From Vibrio neonatus (GTDB lineage: Bacteria; Pseudomonadota; Gammaproteobacteria; Enterobacterales; Vibrionaceae): a DNA stretch of 64,000 bases. Below the pieces are notes generated by a model that was not told the DNA's origin, made no database searches, and saw only the letters and a list, made by a program, of their open reading frames with translations. Numbering within the stretch: the stretch's first letter is position 1; the number at the start of each line of letters is the position of its first letter. The stretch lies in assembly GCF_024346975.1 (NCBI RefSeq), contig NZ_AP024885.1:1674001-1738000 (forward strand), written 5' to 3'. The translations under genes were made by a program, and so were the position numbers. Shown piece after piece: positions 16,961 to 28,106 of this stretch.

Positions 16961-19900
16961 TTACATATCTTTAATTGGAGGTGGCGCAAGCACCTCACGA
17001 TTACCGTTGTGTGCTGGCGCCGAAACAATACCTTGAGCTTCAAGTTGCTCAACAATACGTGCCGCTCGGTTATAACCGATTTTGAAGCGACGTTGCACGC
17101 CTGACACTGAACCGCGACGCGTTTCTGTGACATGCTCAACCACTTGGTCAAATAATGGGTCGGTATCTTCCGCACCTTCCATTTTCTCACCCGGTAATAA
17201 CGTATCTGGTGAAGGCTCACCTTTGGTGATTTCTTCAATGTAGCGCGGTTTACCACGCGCTTTCCAATCGTTCACGACCGCATGCACATCATCATCTGAG
17301 GCAAAGGCACCGTGTACACGAATGGTATGGCTTGAACCCGGTGGTAGATACAACATATCACCCATACCAAGCAAGGATTCAGCGCCGCCTTGATCCAAAA
17401 TGGTACGTGAATCGGTTTTGGTTGAAACCGTAAACGCCACACGAGTTGGAATATTGGCTTTAATCAAACCGGTAATTACATCAACCGATGGACGTTGCGT
17501 TGCCAGTACAAGGTGAATACCTGCCGCACGCGCTTTTTGCGCGATACGAGCAATCAACTCTTCGACTTTTTTACCAACTACCATAATCAGGTCGGCAAAT
17601 TCATCCACCACCACTACGATATAAGGCAGTTTTTCCAACATAGGCGCTTCTTCGTCCATGCTATCGCCCGGCTTCCATAATGGATCTTGAATTGGATAAC
17701 CTGCATCAGCCGCCATTTTCAGTTTGTCGTTGAAACCTTTTAGGTTACGCACGCCCAATGCTGACATCAGTTTATAACGGCGTTCCATCTCACCAACACA
17801 CCAACGCAATGCGTTAGATGCATCTTTCATATCCGTCACAACTTCTGAAAGAAGATGAGGGATACCTTCGTAGATGGATAGCTCCAGCATTTTTGGATCG
17901 ATCATGATGAAGCGAACATCTTCTGGCGTTGATTTATACAACATACTCAGAATCATGACGTTCACACCCACCGATTTACCTGAACCTGTGGTACCGGCAA
18001 CCAATACGTGTGGCATTTTCGCTAAATCAGCGACGACTGCATCACCTGCAATATCTTGACCTAATACCACTGCTGTCGGTGATTTATTTTCTTGGAACTG
18101 CGGGCTGCTGATAACGTCAGATAAGTACACCGTCTGACGCGTCATGTTTGGCAACTCTAAACCCACATAAGGTTTGCCCGGAATAACCTCAACCACACGT
18201 ACTGCTAATGCAGACAGTGAACGAGCTAAATCCATAGATAAACTTGAGATCCTAGAAACTTTGACCCCAGGAGCGAGATCAAGTTCAAAGCGTGTGATTA
18301 CCGGCCCTGGGAAAATGCCTGCCACAGTTGCTTTGATCTTATAATCCGCCAGTTTTGATTCCACCAAGCGAGCAATACCTTGCAAGGCTTCTCGGTCGAT
18401 ATTGTTGGCACGCTTCTCAGGGTGATAGAGCAATTCTAACGTTGGCAGTGGTGTCGTCACCGCTGGCAAATCTTCGTCTTGACGAATTAAGAACGGGTTT
18501 TGCGATGCCGCGTCGCGCGCTCTGGCTCGTTCAACTTGCTTGGCAAAGGCTTCCGCTTCACTCATTTCTTCGACAACGGGTTCGTCTTCAAGCATTGGCT
18601 CTTCTTCGGTCTCAGTTATCGCTTCTGGTTCTGCGGTTACTTGAGGTTCAAAGGACGCTTCAGGAGAAACGTGCTCGTCAAATTGTTGAAAGTGCTCTGT
18701 GTGAGGTTCGGCAGTTGCTGCTACCGCTTCAGTAGAAATAGGTTGTGGCTCAATCGCCTGCTCTGATTCAAAGGTCATTGCTGGCGCAGTGACCTCGTCT
18801 AACTCATCTTCAAGCTCAATTGAACCGGTATTATCATCAACTTCGTCAAAGCTGTGCGAAGAGAAGCCCGGTGTGACCTTGTCATCTTCATTGATATCAA
18901 AATCAATAAACTCATCGTCAAAATCAACATCATCGGCTTGAATGTTGGTTGCTTCAAATTCAGCGTGATTTACAGCAGCGGACGAACCTTCGTAAATCGG
19001 CGGCTGTGTAGCGGGTGCAACTTGCGATGCCACGGTAGCGGCAACACCCGCAACTGCGCTTGTAGCGACATGGGCTGCTTGAGGCTGGGCTGGACTCGGC
19101 ACAGCTATATCAGCTGTTGCTTGGTCGGCTGGTGCTTGTGGCTGAGCTTGTGTTTCTTGCGCATGTACAGGGGTTTGAGCTGCTGTTTGATTAGCAAGCG
19201 GCGCAGGCTCTAGTGGAGGCATTTCATCCATTAATGGATCTAAATCCACATAGTCGTTCGCCAGTTGTGCGTCACGCTCTAGCTGATCGATAGGTGCGTT
19301 TAAGTTGTTCACGCGATCAAAGGCAAACGTCTTGTCGTCACTGCTCTCAGGCATGTAGATTTTATATGGCTCATCATCAGAGGCGGCATCAACGTCAGCT
19401 GTAGATACGCTAGGCACTGATTCTGCATCAATTGGCGCCGTCACTTCTGGTGTAGTGTCTGCGTATACCAGTTTTTGATCATCAAGGCGGGTTGGTTCAA
19501 TGACTTGCTCTTTATCGCCACGCACAAAGTTTAGGCATGAGCTAATAAAGGACAATGTACCCTGACCGATATGTTCAACTAAGGATAGCCAAGAAATGCC
19601 AGTAAATAGCGTGAACGAAGCACCCCAGATAAACAGCAGTGCTAACGTTGTTCCTAAGGTATTTAATGTTGGCAGAGCTAGGCTTGCGATCACATCGCCC
19701 ACTACCCCACCTGATGAGAAATACCAGATATCATCGAAATTTAAATCCGCCAGACCACAGCTTGTCACTATCAATAGTGCGCCGCCAAGCAACCTTGTTG
19801 CCCACAGCATCAAATCAATCGGTTCGGAGTGAGAGCGTTTACGGAAAACGATCCAAGATAGCAATACGATAACGGCAGGAATAAAGTAAGCCAATACGCC

Positions 19901-20197
19901 AAAGGTAAATAACAGCGTATCCCCTACCCATGCGCCGAGCAGTCCACCGGCGTTGGACACATCACTGCCCCAAGCGGTCTGAGACCAAGAGGGATCAGCT
20001 GGGCTAAACGACATCAAAGATACCGCCATTAAGACGGCCATGAGTACCCCAAGAATTAAGCACCCTTCACGCAGGCGTTGTATACCTGAAAGATGAGCGG
20101 TCGATTTTTTTGGAGACGTGTGAACTATAGTTCGAATTTTAGGATTTCTTTTCAACATATCCATTGCATGTGAGTCTAGGTCGGACAAAAATGACAT
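16961..20197 (-). CDS. ftsK: DNA translocase FtsK
   Basis: The 1078-aa septal DNA pump clears the chromosome terminus and activates XerCD. Four membrane segments lie in roughly the first 220 residues. A long acidic, Ala/Gln/Glu-rich linker (about 230-560) precedes the RecA-like motor, with Walker A GTTGSGKS near residue 735 and Walker [11 protein letters not shown] near 862. The C-terminal gamma winged helix ([23 protein letters not shown]) should read polar KOPS-like sequences. It is shorter than E. coli FtsK (1329 aa) because of the linker. Alternative starts exist within the first 15 codons. lolA follows at 32 bp. Confidence 0.97.
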   Translation of the reverse strand: MSFLSDLDSHAMDMLKRNPKIRTIVHTSPKKSTAHLSGIQRLREGCLILGVLMAVLMAVSLMSFSPADPSWSQTAWGSDVSNAGGLLGAWVGDTLLFTFGVLAYFIPAVIVLLSWIVFRKRSHSEPIDLMLWATRLLGGALLIVTSCGLADLNFDDIWYFSSGGVVGDVIASLALPTLNTLGTTLALLFIWGASFTLFTGISWLSLVEHIGQGTLSFISSCLNFVRGDKEQVIEPTRLDDQKLVYADTTPEVTAPIDAESVPSVSTADVDAASDDEPYKIYMPESSDDKTFAFDRVNNLNAPIDQLERDAQLANDYVDLDPLMDEMPPLEPAPLANQTAAQTPVHAQETQAQPQAPADQATADIAVPSPAQPQAAHVATSAVAGVAATVASQVAPATQPPIYEGSSAAVNHAEFEATNIQADDVDFDDEFIDFDINEDDKVTPGFSSHSFDEVDDNTGSIELEDELDEVTAPAMTFESEQAIEPQPISTEAVAATAEPHTEHFQQFDEHVSPEASFEPQVTAEPEAITETEEEPMLEDEPVVEEMSEAEAFAKQVERARARDAASQNPFLIRQDEDLPAVTTPLPTLELLYHPEKRANNIDREALQGIARLVESKLADYKIKATVAGIFPGPVITRFELDLAPGVKVSRISSLSMDLARSLSALAVRVVEVIPGKPYVGLELPNMTRQTVYLSDVISSPQFQENKSPTAVVLGQDIAGDAVVADLAKMPHVLVAGTTGSGKSVGVNVMILSMLYKSTPEDVRFIMIDPKMLELSIYEGIPHLLSEVVTDMKDASNALRWCVGEMERRYKLMSALGVRNLKGFNDKLKMAADAGYPIQDPLWKPGDSMDEEAPMLEKLPYIVVVVDEFADLIMVVGKKVEELIARIAQKARAAGIHLVLATQRPSVDVITGLIKANIPTRVAFTVSTKTDSRTILDQGGAESLLGMGDMLYLPPGSSHTIRVHGAFASDDDVHAVVNDWKARGKPRYIEEITKGEPSPDTLLPGEKMEGAEDTDPLFDQVVEHVTETRRGSVSGVQRRFKIGYNRAARIVEQLEAQGIVSAPAHNGNREVLAPPPIKDM

Positions 20198-20280
20198 GAG
20201 CGACTACTGTCGCTCATGAGTATCTTCATTTAAACACATGCAGAGGCAAAAACCCAAATAGAACCTTGGGGAATAGTCAT

Positions 20281-20772
20281 TTAACGAGTCTTAATGACTA
20301 GGTTGTTGCTCTGTTTTACTTCTTCCATGACAACATATGTACGAGTGTCATTAACACCCGGTAAACGAAGAAGAGTATCTCCTAACAATTTACGATATGC
20401 TCCCATATCTGACACTCGAGTTTTTAACAAGTAATCAAAATCACCTGAAACTAAGTGACATTCCTGAATATCATCCAGTTTTTGTACCGCTTCATTAAAT
20501 TGTTCGAACACATCCGGCGCACCACGATTGAGAGTAATTTCGACAAACACCAATAATGATGCGTCTAAATATTGTGGGTTTAACTGCGCGGTATATCCTA
20601 AAATATAATTTTGACGCTCTAAACGTCGCACCCTTTCCAAGCAAGGGGTTGGAGATAAACCAACACGCTTAGACAGCTCTACATTAGAGATTCGACCATC
20701 TTTTTGTAACTCACTAAGAATATTTCTGTCTATTCGGTCCAGTTCCTTGGACGGTTTACTCGCTTCTATCAT
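20281..20772 (-). CDS. lrp: Leucine-responsive regulatory protein Lrp
   Basis: The 163-aa feast/famine regulator is almost identical to recalled enteric Lrp over DRIDRNILSELQKDGRISNV (helix-turn-helix) and the C-terminal effector domain ending VKQSNNLVIKTR. I chose ATG 20772 (MIEASKPSKELDRID) because GGTGGAG lies 6 nt ahead of it; the longer frame to 20808 adds 12 non-conserved residues. It is divergent from ald, which Lrp-type proteins commonly regulate, so the 156-bp gap probably contains shared control sites. Confidence 0.97.
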   Translation of the reverse strand: MIEASKPSKELDRIDRNILSELQKDGRISNVELSKRVGLSPTPCLERVRRLERQNYILGYTAQLNPQYLDASLLVFVEITLNRGAPDVFEQFNEAVQKLDDIQECHLVSGDFDYLLKTRVSDMGAYRKLLGDTLLRLPGVNDTRTYVVMEEVKQSNNLVIKTR

Positions 20773-20928
20773 GCTTTGCTCCACCTTTTTACTTCCTTGC
20801 AACGACATACACTACAATATTAAAATATTCAGCATTAAATTTTATATAAATAACATTATACTAGTAAATAACACCCTACAGGCGTTAGATATACAACTTA
20901 TATAACTATAAAACAATAAGGAGTCAGG

Positions 20929-22053
20929 ATGATCATTGGTATCCCTAAAGAGATCAAGAACCATGAATATCGTGTAGGTATGGTCCCAGACAGCGTAAGA
21001 GAAGTTACCTCTAACGGGCACCGAGTTATAGTTGAAACACAAGCCGGCTCAGGCATTGGTTTCAGCGACGACGATTATATCGCAGCAGGTGCATCCATTC
21101 TTCCAACCGCAACGGAAATTTTTGCTCAAGCAGAGATGATCGTGAAAGTTAAAGAACCTCAAGCCATCGAGCGAGCAATGCTTCGCGAAGGGCAAATATT
21201 GTTTACTTATTTACACTTAGCTCCTGATTTTCCACAAACTGAGGAACTAATCAATAGCAAAGCGGTATGCATTGCTTATGAAACCGTGACCGACCACTTA
21301 AATCAGCTACCTCTTTTGGCTCCAATGTCAGAAGTTGCTGGCAGAATGTCGATTCAGGCAGGCGCACAAGCATTAGAAAAATCTAACGCTGGACGTGGAT
21401 TATTATTAGGTGGCGTACCGGGAGTTGAACCTGCCAAAGTAGTAGTGATTGGTGGCGGCGTTGTGGGATCAAACGCAGCTAGAATGGCGGTCGGTATGCG
21501 TGCTGACGTGACTATTTTAGATCGCAACATTCACACATTGCGCACATTAGATGAAGAATTTCAAGGACGTGCCAAGTTGGTTTACTCCACCGAAGAAGCA
21601 TTAAATCGCCACGTTCTGGATGCTGATTTAGTGATTGGCGCAGTACTTATACCCGGCGCGGCGGCGCCAAAGCTTGTAACAAAAAGACACATAAAATCTA
21701 TGAAGCCGGGCGCAGCAATTGTGGATGTGGCTATCGATCAAGGCGGCTGTTTTGAAACTTCACACGCCACAACTCACGCCGATCCTATCTACATCGTTGA
21801 CGATGTGGTTCACTATTGTGTGGCAAATATGCCAGGCGCAGTAGCAAGAACCTCTACTTATGCGCTAAATAACGCTACCTTGCCGTATATTCTTCGACTG
21901 GCGAATATGGGCTACAAAGAAGCCTTAACTCAAGATGCTGGCTTCTTAAACGGTCTAAACGTCATTCACGGCATGGTGACATGCAAAGAAGTGGCAGAGA
22001 ATTTTAACCTTGAATACGTAGATCCGGCCGAAGCTATCGCAAAAGTCCACTAA
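20929..22053 (+). CDS. ald: Alanine dehydrogenase
   Basis: The 374-aa NAD-dependent enzyme interconverts L-alanine and pyruvate plus ammonia. It starts MIIGIPKEIKNHEYRVGMVP, as do family members. The Rossmann motif VVVIGGGVVGSNAARMAVG lies near 168-186, and the conserved EPAKV and VDVAIDQGGC segments are present. AAGGAG sits before ATG 20929. It diverges from lrp, and an intrinsic terminator follows 15 bp after its stop. Confidence 0.96.
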   Translation: MIIGIPKEIKNHEYRVGMVPDSVREVTSNGHRVIVETQAGSGIGFSDDDYIAAGASILPTATEIFAQAEMIVKVKEPQAIERAMLREGQILFTYLHLAPDFPQTEELINSKAVCIAYETVTDHLNQLPLLAPMSEVAGRMSIQAGAQALEKSNAGRGLLLGGVPGVEPAKVVVIGGGVVGSNAARMAVGMRADVTILDRNIHTLRTLDEEFQGRAKLVYSTEEALNRHVLDADLVIGAVLIPGAAAPKLVTKRHIKSMKPGAAIVDVAIDQGGCFETSHATTHADPIYIVDDVVHYCVANMPGAVARTSTYALNNATLPYILRLANMGYKEALTQDAGFLNGLNVIHGMVTCKEVAENFNLEYVDPAEAIAKVH

Positions 22054-22059
22054 TTCTGT

Positions 22060-23250
22060 TTATCTAGATAACACCGCATGTATTAAAATATTACGCGGTG
22101 TTATTTTTTTATTGCAAAACTCGGTTAAGCCTACTTGATAGCCGTGCTCTTCCAAAAAGAGAGCCTTGTCCAATATCAGCCACATCTCTAACGGACGATG
22201 AAACGCCATTTGAATTAAACTGAGCTTTTCCATTCGCGCAAACCGTTGCTCACCTAACTCTAGATAGTAAGTAAAATCGCAATGAGGCAATGTCAGCCCT
22301 TTTCGCTCAGCCGCCCATTGGCAAAATGCTTCAAAACCCAACTGCAATTGTGATTTTTTCACACTCGGGATTGGTTGATATTCAGCAAACCCCAACTCTT
22401 TACGTAGCAGTTCATCTAACCCCAATCGATAACTCATTTCTAAGAAGCGATGTTTTAGCACCCGCTCCCCTCCCGTAACAGTCTCTTGCAGCGGAATACG
22501 CAGTTCGCTTTTTGACAGGGCTAAATTCGATTGTTGACCTAAGCTAGACAAACGCTGATAACGGTCTGCTTGGATAAGGTGGTAGCAACAAGGAGCGATC
22601 GATAGCGCGGGAAGCTGATATTTGGTTGCATGCTGCATCAAAGAGACATGTAAATCTCCGCAGGCATGCAAGGCCACCGCATGTTGATTGTGATTGAATA
22701 CATTGCGATGATCGCACGCAAAGGCATCACCCTGCACAAAATGCACGGGTAACTGCTGTTTATCCGCATCAAGTTGCCCTTGCTGACACAAAGACTCTTG
22801 CCATTCAAAACTAGTGACAGCTTGCTGGCTATGATGAGCTAATATTCGACCTAAAAAGCCTTTACCCGCGCACCATTCAAGCCATTCGCTACCATGATGA
22901 GTCGCCAACGCCTGTGAGCCCATGGCGGTAATTTGCGACAGCTTTCGCCCCGGAATACCTGAGCTTAAATGCGAATCCAAAGTTAACGAAGTCAGCGCAC
23001 TTTTATCTAGTTGGCAAAACTGTGTCAGCTCTGTGAGCTGTGGCAGATAATTGGTTAATTGGCTTAATAAACTCGGGAGATCTTGCTTAAAACCTTGCAC
23101 ATCAGACATGCTAAGGCCATCGAGCCATGTTCCAAGCTCAGTATGAGTAAAACGATGTTCTAATGTTTGACTGGCATGAAAAGGCTCAAAGCGCCAATAG
23201 TGTTGGTGCTCAAGCAATAGATGGTCAAGTTGTTTGTATTGTGTGCGCAT
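22060..23250 (-). CDS. SAM-dependent methyltransferase (PF13679-type)
   Basis: The 396-aa protein carries a methyltransferase signature LEWCAGKGFLGRILAHH in the middle, followed by VALHACGDLHVSLM and the Cys pair in SIAPCCYHL, which are hallmarks of the PF13679 group (related to RNA or small-molecule methyltransferases). The substrate is not known to me. The N-terminal 120 residues look helical and unassigned. It overlaps the ald terminator at its 3' end and lies convergent to ald, with cysB upstream on the same strand. Confidence 0.75.
   Translation of the reverse strand: MRTQYKQLDHLLLEHQHYWRFEPFHASQTLEHRFTHTELGTWLDGLSMSDVQGFKQDLPSLLSQLTNYLPQLTELTQFCQLDKSALTSLTLDSHLSSGIPGRKLSQITAMGSQALATHHGSEWLEWCAGKGFLGRILAHHSQQAVTSFEWQESLCQQGQLDADKQQLPVHFVQGDAFACDHRNVFNHNQHAVALHACGDLHVSLMQHATKYQLPALSIAPCCYHLIQADRYQRLSSLGQQSNLALSKSELRIPLQETVTGGERVLKHRFLEMSYRLGLDELLRKELGFAEYQPIPSVKKSQLQLGFEAFCQWAAERKGLTLPHCDFTYYLELGEQRFARMEKLSLIQMAFHRPLEMWLILDKALFLEEHGYQVGLTEFCNKKITPRNILIHAVLSR
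22069..22110. terminator. Terminator shared by ald and the convergent methyltransferase gene
   Basis: ATAACACCGC (22069-22078) pairs with GCGGTGTTAT (22095-22104), followed by a T run on the plus strand. The hairpin lies within the last codons of the convergent gene, so it terminates ald and is part of the other gene's coding sequence. Confidence 0.8.
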
Positions 23251-23300
23251 GCTTCCCCCTAGACGGCTATTCTAGAGGGAAGTCCGTCAATTAGGAATGA

Positions 23301-24293
<993 letters not shown>

Positions 24294-24433
24294 TCATATA
24301 TAATGATTAGTTATAACGCTTTTTGTTTATATTGAATAGTAGTTTCGTAAATTATCACAAACAATTCGGCACTATAGACATACTAGATCAAATTTCTTAG
24401 GCTACACCTAGCTGTAATCACCTTGGATCTCAC

Positions 24434-25204
24434 ATGTATCAACAACTGCTCGCTCCTATTCATCAATTTCTCAACTGCGCCACTCCCACACAATGGATAG
24501 ACGAAGCAAAAAAAACTGAGCGCTTACCGATTGTGCTGATTGATCACCTGTTATGTGAATTAAAAGCCGGTCAATCTGCGATGTTTTTAATTCGCAAATA
24601 CGCGGCCAATAATGACAGTAAACAACAGCTTCTGAATTGGTTTAAACCATATGAAGAGTTTGCTTATAAAGGCGTTGGCGATCTGGCGAGTTTAAAAGGC
24701 AAAAGTAATATCTCAAAGGGGATCATTGCGCAGTCAGACTCTCCTTACAGCCAAGATCTTATTGATAAAATGGTATTGCTAATAAAAGAAGAGTTACACC
24801 ATTTTTATCAAGTACTAGAAATTATGGTCAGTCGAGGTATTGAATACCAACACGTACCTGCCGGTCGTTATGCGAAAGGTCTACTGAAACACGTTCGCAC
24901 TTATGAGCCGCAAACCTTAATTGATAAGCTGATTATCGGTGCCTTTATCGAAGCGCGTTCTTGTGAACGATTTGCTGCCCTCGCCCCTTATATGGATGAA
25001 GATATTCGCACTTTCTATATTTCGCTACTTCGCTCTGAGGCACGTCATTATCAGGATTACTTGAGTTTAGCTGAACAAATTGCAGGGGAAGATATCAGTG
25101 AACGTATTGAATATTTTGCGAAAGTAGAAGCGCAACTTATCAGTACTGATGACCATGAATTTAAATTTCATAGCGGCGTACCGGTTAACGAGGCTGTGTT
25201 ATAG
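24434..25204 (+). CDS. miaE: tRNA 2-methylthio-N6-isopentenyl adenosine-37 hydroxylase MiaE
   Basis: The 256-aa non-haem diiron monooxygenase converts ms2i6A to ms2io6A at position 37 of tRNAs reading UNN codons. Candidate iron ligands are in EELHHFY, FIEARSCERF and SEARHYQDY, the paired E-x2-H pattern of ferritin-like enzymes. It starts MYQQLLAPIHQFLNCATP. It is divergent from cysB and followed by a hairpin before the convergent pyrF. Confidence 0.95.
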   Translation: MYQQLLAPIHQFLNCATPTQWIDEAKKTERLPIVLIDHLLCELKAGQSAMFLIRKYAANNDSKQQLLNWFKPYEEFAYKGVGDLASLKGKSNISKGIIAQSDSPYSQDLIDKMVLLIKEELHHFYQVLEIMVSRGIEYQHVPAGRYAKGLLKHVRTYEPQTLIDKLIIGAFIEARSCERFAALAPYMDEDIRTFYISLLRSEARHYQDYLSLAEQIAGEDISERIEYFAKVEAQLISTDDHEFKFHSGVPVNEAVL

Positions 25205-25230
25205 ATAAGCAGTTTTATAAATCGAAATGA

Positions 25231-25253
25231 GCATGCAGAGAAGCTCTGCATGC
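25231..25253. terminator. Hairpin between convergent miaE and pyrF
   Basis: GCATGCAGAG (25231-25240) and CTCTGCATGC (25244-25253) form a perfect 10-bp stem with a 3-nt loop. U-tracts are weak on both strands, so it may be an inefficient bidirectional terminator or an mRNA 3'-end stabiliser. Confidence 0.5.
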
Positions 25254-25274
25254 TTGGTATTGGTTTGTTAACAA

Positions 25275-25967
25275 TTAAGCCAGAGTGGCATTAATTTGCG
25301 CTAATACTTGCGCAGGATCAGCGGCTTGAGTAATTGGACGACCAATCACAAGGTAATCAGAACCGGCTTGGATAGCATCAACTGGAGTCATGATGCGTTT
25401 TTGATCGCCAACATCAGCGCCTGCAGGACGAATGCCCGGAGTCACCAATTTAAACTGTTTACCCAGTTCGGTTTTTAAGAAATTAGCTTCTTGAGCTGAA
25501 CATACTACACCGTCTAAACCACTATTTTTAGTCAGATTCGCTAAACGCAATACTTGCTCAGCAGGCTCTACATTTAAGCCAATACCGGCTAAATCAGCTT
25601 GTTCCATACTGGTTAAAACAGTCACACCGATTAATAGCGGACGGTCTTTACCGTAAGGTTCTAAGATTTCGCGTGATGCTGTCATCATGCGCTCACCACC
25701 ACTGGCGTGAACATTCACCATCCATACACCCATTTCAGCGGCCGCACGAACGGCTTTTGAACACGTGTTCGGGATATCATGGAATTTAAGGTCTAGGAAT
25801 ACAGAAAAGCCTTTCTGATGGAGTTGTTTTACAAACTCAGGACCAAATAAAGTAAACATTTCTTTACCCACTTTAAGGCGGCAAGAAGCTGGGTCAATTC
25901 GGTCAATAAAGTTTAAAGCGTCGGTTTTGTTGTCGTAATCTAAGGCAACAATCACTTTTTGATCCAT
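25275..25967 (-). CDS. pyrF: Orotidine 5'-phosphate decarboxylase
   Basis: PyrF (230 aa) catalyses the last step of UMP synthesis. It begins [13 protein letters not shown], and the catalytic [10 protein letters not shown] (D-x-K-x2-D) is near residues 60-70. [16 protein letters not shown] forms the phosphate-gripping loop, followed by [15 protein letters not shown] lies ahead of the start. It is the third gene of lapA-lapB-pyrF, the same arrangement as in E. coli. Confidence 0.97.
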   Translation of the reverse strand: MDQKVIVALDYDNKTDALNFIDRIDPASCRLKVGKEMFTLFGPEFVKQLHQKGFSVFLDLKFHDIPNTCSKAVRAAAEMGVWMVNVHASGGERMMTASREILEPYGKDRPLLIGVTVLTSMEQADLAGIGLNVEPAEQVLRLANLTKNSGLDGVVCSAQEANFLKTELGKQFKLVTPGIRPAGADVGDQKRIMTPVDAIQAGSDYLVIGRPITQAADPAQVLAQINATLA

Positions 25968-26058
25968 CGAAGGGTCTCCTAATTAGAGGGGGGCATAAAG
26001 AGTAAAGCGCGCCTATTCTAACCTCCTATCAAACAGAATGTTAGATCTAGCGGTGCTT

Positions 26059-27228
26059 TTATTCTCCGTCTAAGCCACGAATAGGCTTGATGCTGCCCCA
26101 ACTGCGGCAAGAAGGACAATGCCAATGTAGCGCGTGGGTCGAATAGCCACATTTACGACATCGATGATGAGGTTTTACTTTTAGCTGCTCGCCCACCATA
26201 GCTTGCAGATGAGTCAGGCTGTCTTTTGCGTTTCCCTCTTCAGCTTCTGATGCGTGATAACCAATCAGACGATAAAAACCTTTCATGGTAGGGTTTTTGG
26301 TAAGCTGGCGGGTTAGCAAGGCTTGCGCGGCAACGCTCCCTTCATGTTGAGCAACAATTTGTGCCAACATCAATTCAACCGATACGCCTGCGTCTTTTTC
26401 CATGCACTTTCTTAAAAAGGAAAGTAAGTCAGACTCTAAGCCTAGATGGTGATAACAATCGGCAATATTTGGTAGAACTTCGCTAATATAATCGACATCT
26501 TGCGCCAAAATCGCTTCTAGGTATCGAAGTGCTTTCGGGTACTCTTCGGTTTCCATATAAATGCGCCCCAAAGAGATATTGGCACGTACGCATTTAGCAT
26601 CTTCTGATAACGCTTTTTTGAAATATTGAATGGTTTTATTGCGCTTGCCAAACGCCTTCTCATGAATGGCTAATTCACACCAATAATGCGAGATACTGGT
26701 GCGCATCTTTTTGCGCCCCATTTTCACCAACATACCTGCATAGTGAATGGCTTTATTCCACTCCTTGGTTTGCTGATAGATAGCCACTAGCTGCTGTAGT
26801 GCAGGCTCTTTGTGATCGGGTTCGTCCACCAGCTGCTCGTAGATCTTCTCTGCACGGTCTAGGAAACCTGACACCATGTAATCTTTTGCCAGCTGTTGCA
26901 GGGCAATATTCTTTTGATCTATGGTCAGCTCGGTACGAGAGATCAAACTTTGGTGAATGCGGATAGCTCTATCCACCTCACCCCTTGAGCGAAATAAGTT
27001 ACCTAAGGCTAAGTGGGTATCAATGGTCTCATCATCGACCTGTAATAGCTCAATAAAGTGGTCAACCGCTTTGTCTGACTGCTCTGAAAGCAGCAGGTTT
27101 AAACCATGAACGTATTGGCGTGAGATCTGATTGGAATGTCTCTGATTATCTTGACGTGCACTGCGCTGCCCCATGTACCACCCATAGGCTGCTGCAATTG
27201 GTAAGAGTAGAAACAGTAACTCAAGCAT
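26059..27228 (-). CDS. lapB: Lipopolysaccharide assembly protein LapB (YciM)
   Basis: The 389-aa protein is anchored by one N-terminal membrane segment (LELLFLLLPIAAAYGWYMG), followed by tandem TPR repeats and a C-terminal rubredoxin-like zinc site with paired CxxC motifs (CRKCGYSTH and HCPSC). LapB recruits LpxC to the FtsH protease and so sets the rate of LPS synthesis. It lies 8 bp after lapA and before pyrF, an arrangement conserved with enterics. Confidence 0.97.
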   Translation of the reverse strand: MLELLFLLLPIAAAYGWYMGQRSARQDNQRHSNQISRQYVHGLNLLLSEQSDKAVDHFIELLQVDDETIDTHLALGNLFRSRGEVDRAIRIHQSLISRTELTIDQKNIALQQLAKDYMVSGFLDRAEKIYEQLVDEPDHKEPALQQLVAIYQQTKEWNKAIHYAGMLVKMGRKKMRTSISHYWCELAIHEKAFGKRNKTIQYFKKALSEDAKCVRANISLGRIYMETEEYPKALRYLEAILAQDVDYISEVLPNIADCYHHLGLESDLLSFLRKCMEKDAGVSVELMLAQIVAQHEGSVAAQALLTRQLTKNPTMKGFYRLIGYHASEAEEGNAKDSLTHLQAMVGEQLKVKPHHRCRKCGYSTHALHWHCPSCRSWGSIKPIRGLDGE

Positions 27229-27236
27229 TTAACAGA

Positions 27237-27542
27237 TTACTTATCTAACTTGTTTGTCGCTGGGACGGGTGCAGTTGTCGTTGCTGAAGTCATTTGAGGA
27301 GTCAATTTTTTCAACTTACGATTAAGTTTTCTTACTTGAAGTCTAGATTTAAAAAGCATACTACCGAAAATAACACCAGCTATGACAAAACCCACCACAA
27401 ATACCACGCCAATCAGCGTTGATAGATGGAAGGTGCCTTCTGCTAATAAATAGTCAAAGGTGACAACTTCTTGATTTTGTGCACCTAATGCTAAGGCAAT
27501 CAAAAACAGAACCAACACTAACGCTATCTTCAATATTTTCAC
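27237..27542 (-). CDS. lapA: Lipopolysaccharide assembly protein A (YciS, DUF1049)
   Basis: The 101-aa protein has two membrane helices (about residues 3-22 and 43-66) and a basic tail (KSRLQVRKLNRKLKKL), the LapA layout. It works with LapB in controlling LPS assembly. It is first in the lapA-lapB-pyrF unit, and an ihfB terminator separates it from the upstream ihfB gene. Confidence 0.92.
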   Translation of the reverse strand: MKILKIALVLVLFLIALALGAQNQEVVTFDYLLAEGTFHLSTLIGVVFVVGFVIAGVIFGSMLFKSRLQVRKLNRKLKKLTPQMTSATTTAPVPATNKLDK

Positions 27543-27694
27543 TAGGATGACCCTTTTTTAAATCAATGTAATAACTTTGATTATGCAGTAATTCGCCACT
27601 CTACACCATGTTAAATCAATAATTATCATCAACTTGAGTATCCAAAAATGAAATTTTTGACGTCAAATTTGCATGCGCTGAGTAAAGCTTAAAG

Positions 27695-27728
27695 AAAAAA
27701 CGGCACTTCACGAATGAAGTGCCGTTTT
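27695..27728. terminator. Terminator of ihfB
   Basis: CGGCACTTCA (27701-27710) and TGAAGTGCCG (27715-27724) form a perfect stem with a CGAA loop. It has U-tracts on the minus strand (A run 27695-27700) and a shorter one on plus. Confidence 0.9.
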
Positions 27729-27742
27729 ATTAATAGGTTTGA

Positions 27743-28027
27743 CTATAAGCCATCATTTACACGTTCGCGTAATGCTTTTCCTGGTTTAAAGTGAGGAACA
27801 AATTTTCCGTCCAACTCAACTTGATCGCCTGTCTTAGGATTACGTCCCATACGTGGCTCACGATAATGAAGAGAAAAACTACCGAAACCGCGAATCTCGA
27901 TTCGCTCACCCGTTTCAAGGGTGTCAGCCATATGTTCAATAATTTCTTTTACAGCATCTTCAATTTCTTTGGCAGATAAATGTGTCTGCTCTGCACACAG
28001 TCTTTCTATCAACTCAGACTTAGTCAT
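27743..28027 (-). CDS. ihfB: Integration host factor beta subunit
   Basis: IHF-beta (94 aa from ATG 28027) is a DNA-bending nucleoid protein that pairs with IhfA. It begins [18 protein letters not shown], and the DNA-binding arm contains [14 protein letters not shown] with the intercalating proline. The frame runs four codons further upstream (MRET), but GAGGGAAA is correctly placed for ATG 28027. It follows rpsA with a terminator between, as in the cmk-rpsA-ihfB order of enterics. Confidence 0.97.
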   Translation of the reverse strand: MTKSELIERLCAEQTHLSAKEIEDAVKEIIEHMADTLETGERIEIRGFGSFSLHYREPRMGRNPKTGDQVELDGKFVPHFKPGKALRERVNDGL

Positions 28028-28048
28028 AGTTTCCCTCATTCACAAATC

Positions 28049-28075
28049 AAAAAAAGGGAGCCTTTTGGGCTCCCT
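28049..28075 (-). terminator. Terminator of rpsA
   Basis: AGGGAGCC (28055-28062) pairs with GGCTCCCT (28068-28075) around a 5-nt loop, with seven U residues following on the minus strand (A run just before 28055). It separates rpsA from ihfB. Confidence 0.85.
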
Positions 28076-28106
28076 CTTAGCGTCTAACTTTTAATTAAAA
28101 AAGTGA

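Noticed and set aside
18355..19213. Long plus-strand frames opposite the ftsK linker
   Set aside because: They are antisense to the repetitive, biased linker of ftsK, which naturally leaves reverse frames open. Their translations are Arg/Leu/Cys-rich and not protein-like.
22060..22113. Frameshifted end of the methyltransferase gene at the ald terminator
   Set aside because: The gene reads through the hairpin to a normal stop; the overlap is just a convergent gene arrangement.
27757..27979. Frames of about 60 aa inside ihfB on both strands
   Set aside because: They overlap the highly conserved IHF-beta coding sequence and lack ribosome sites.
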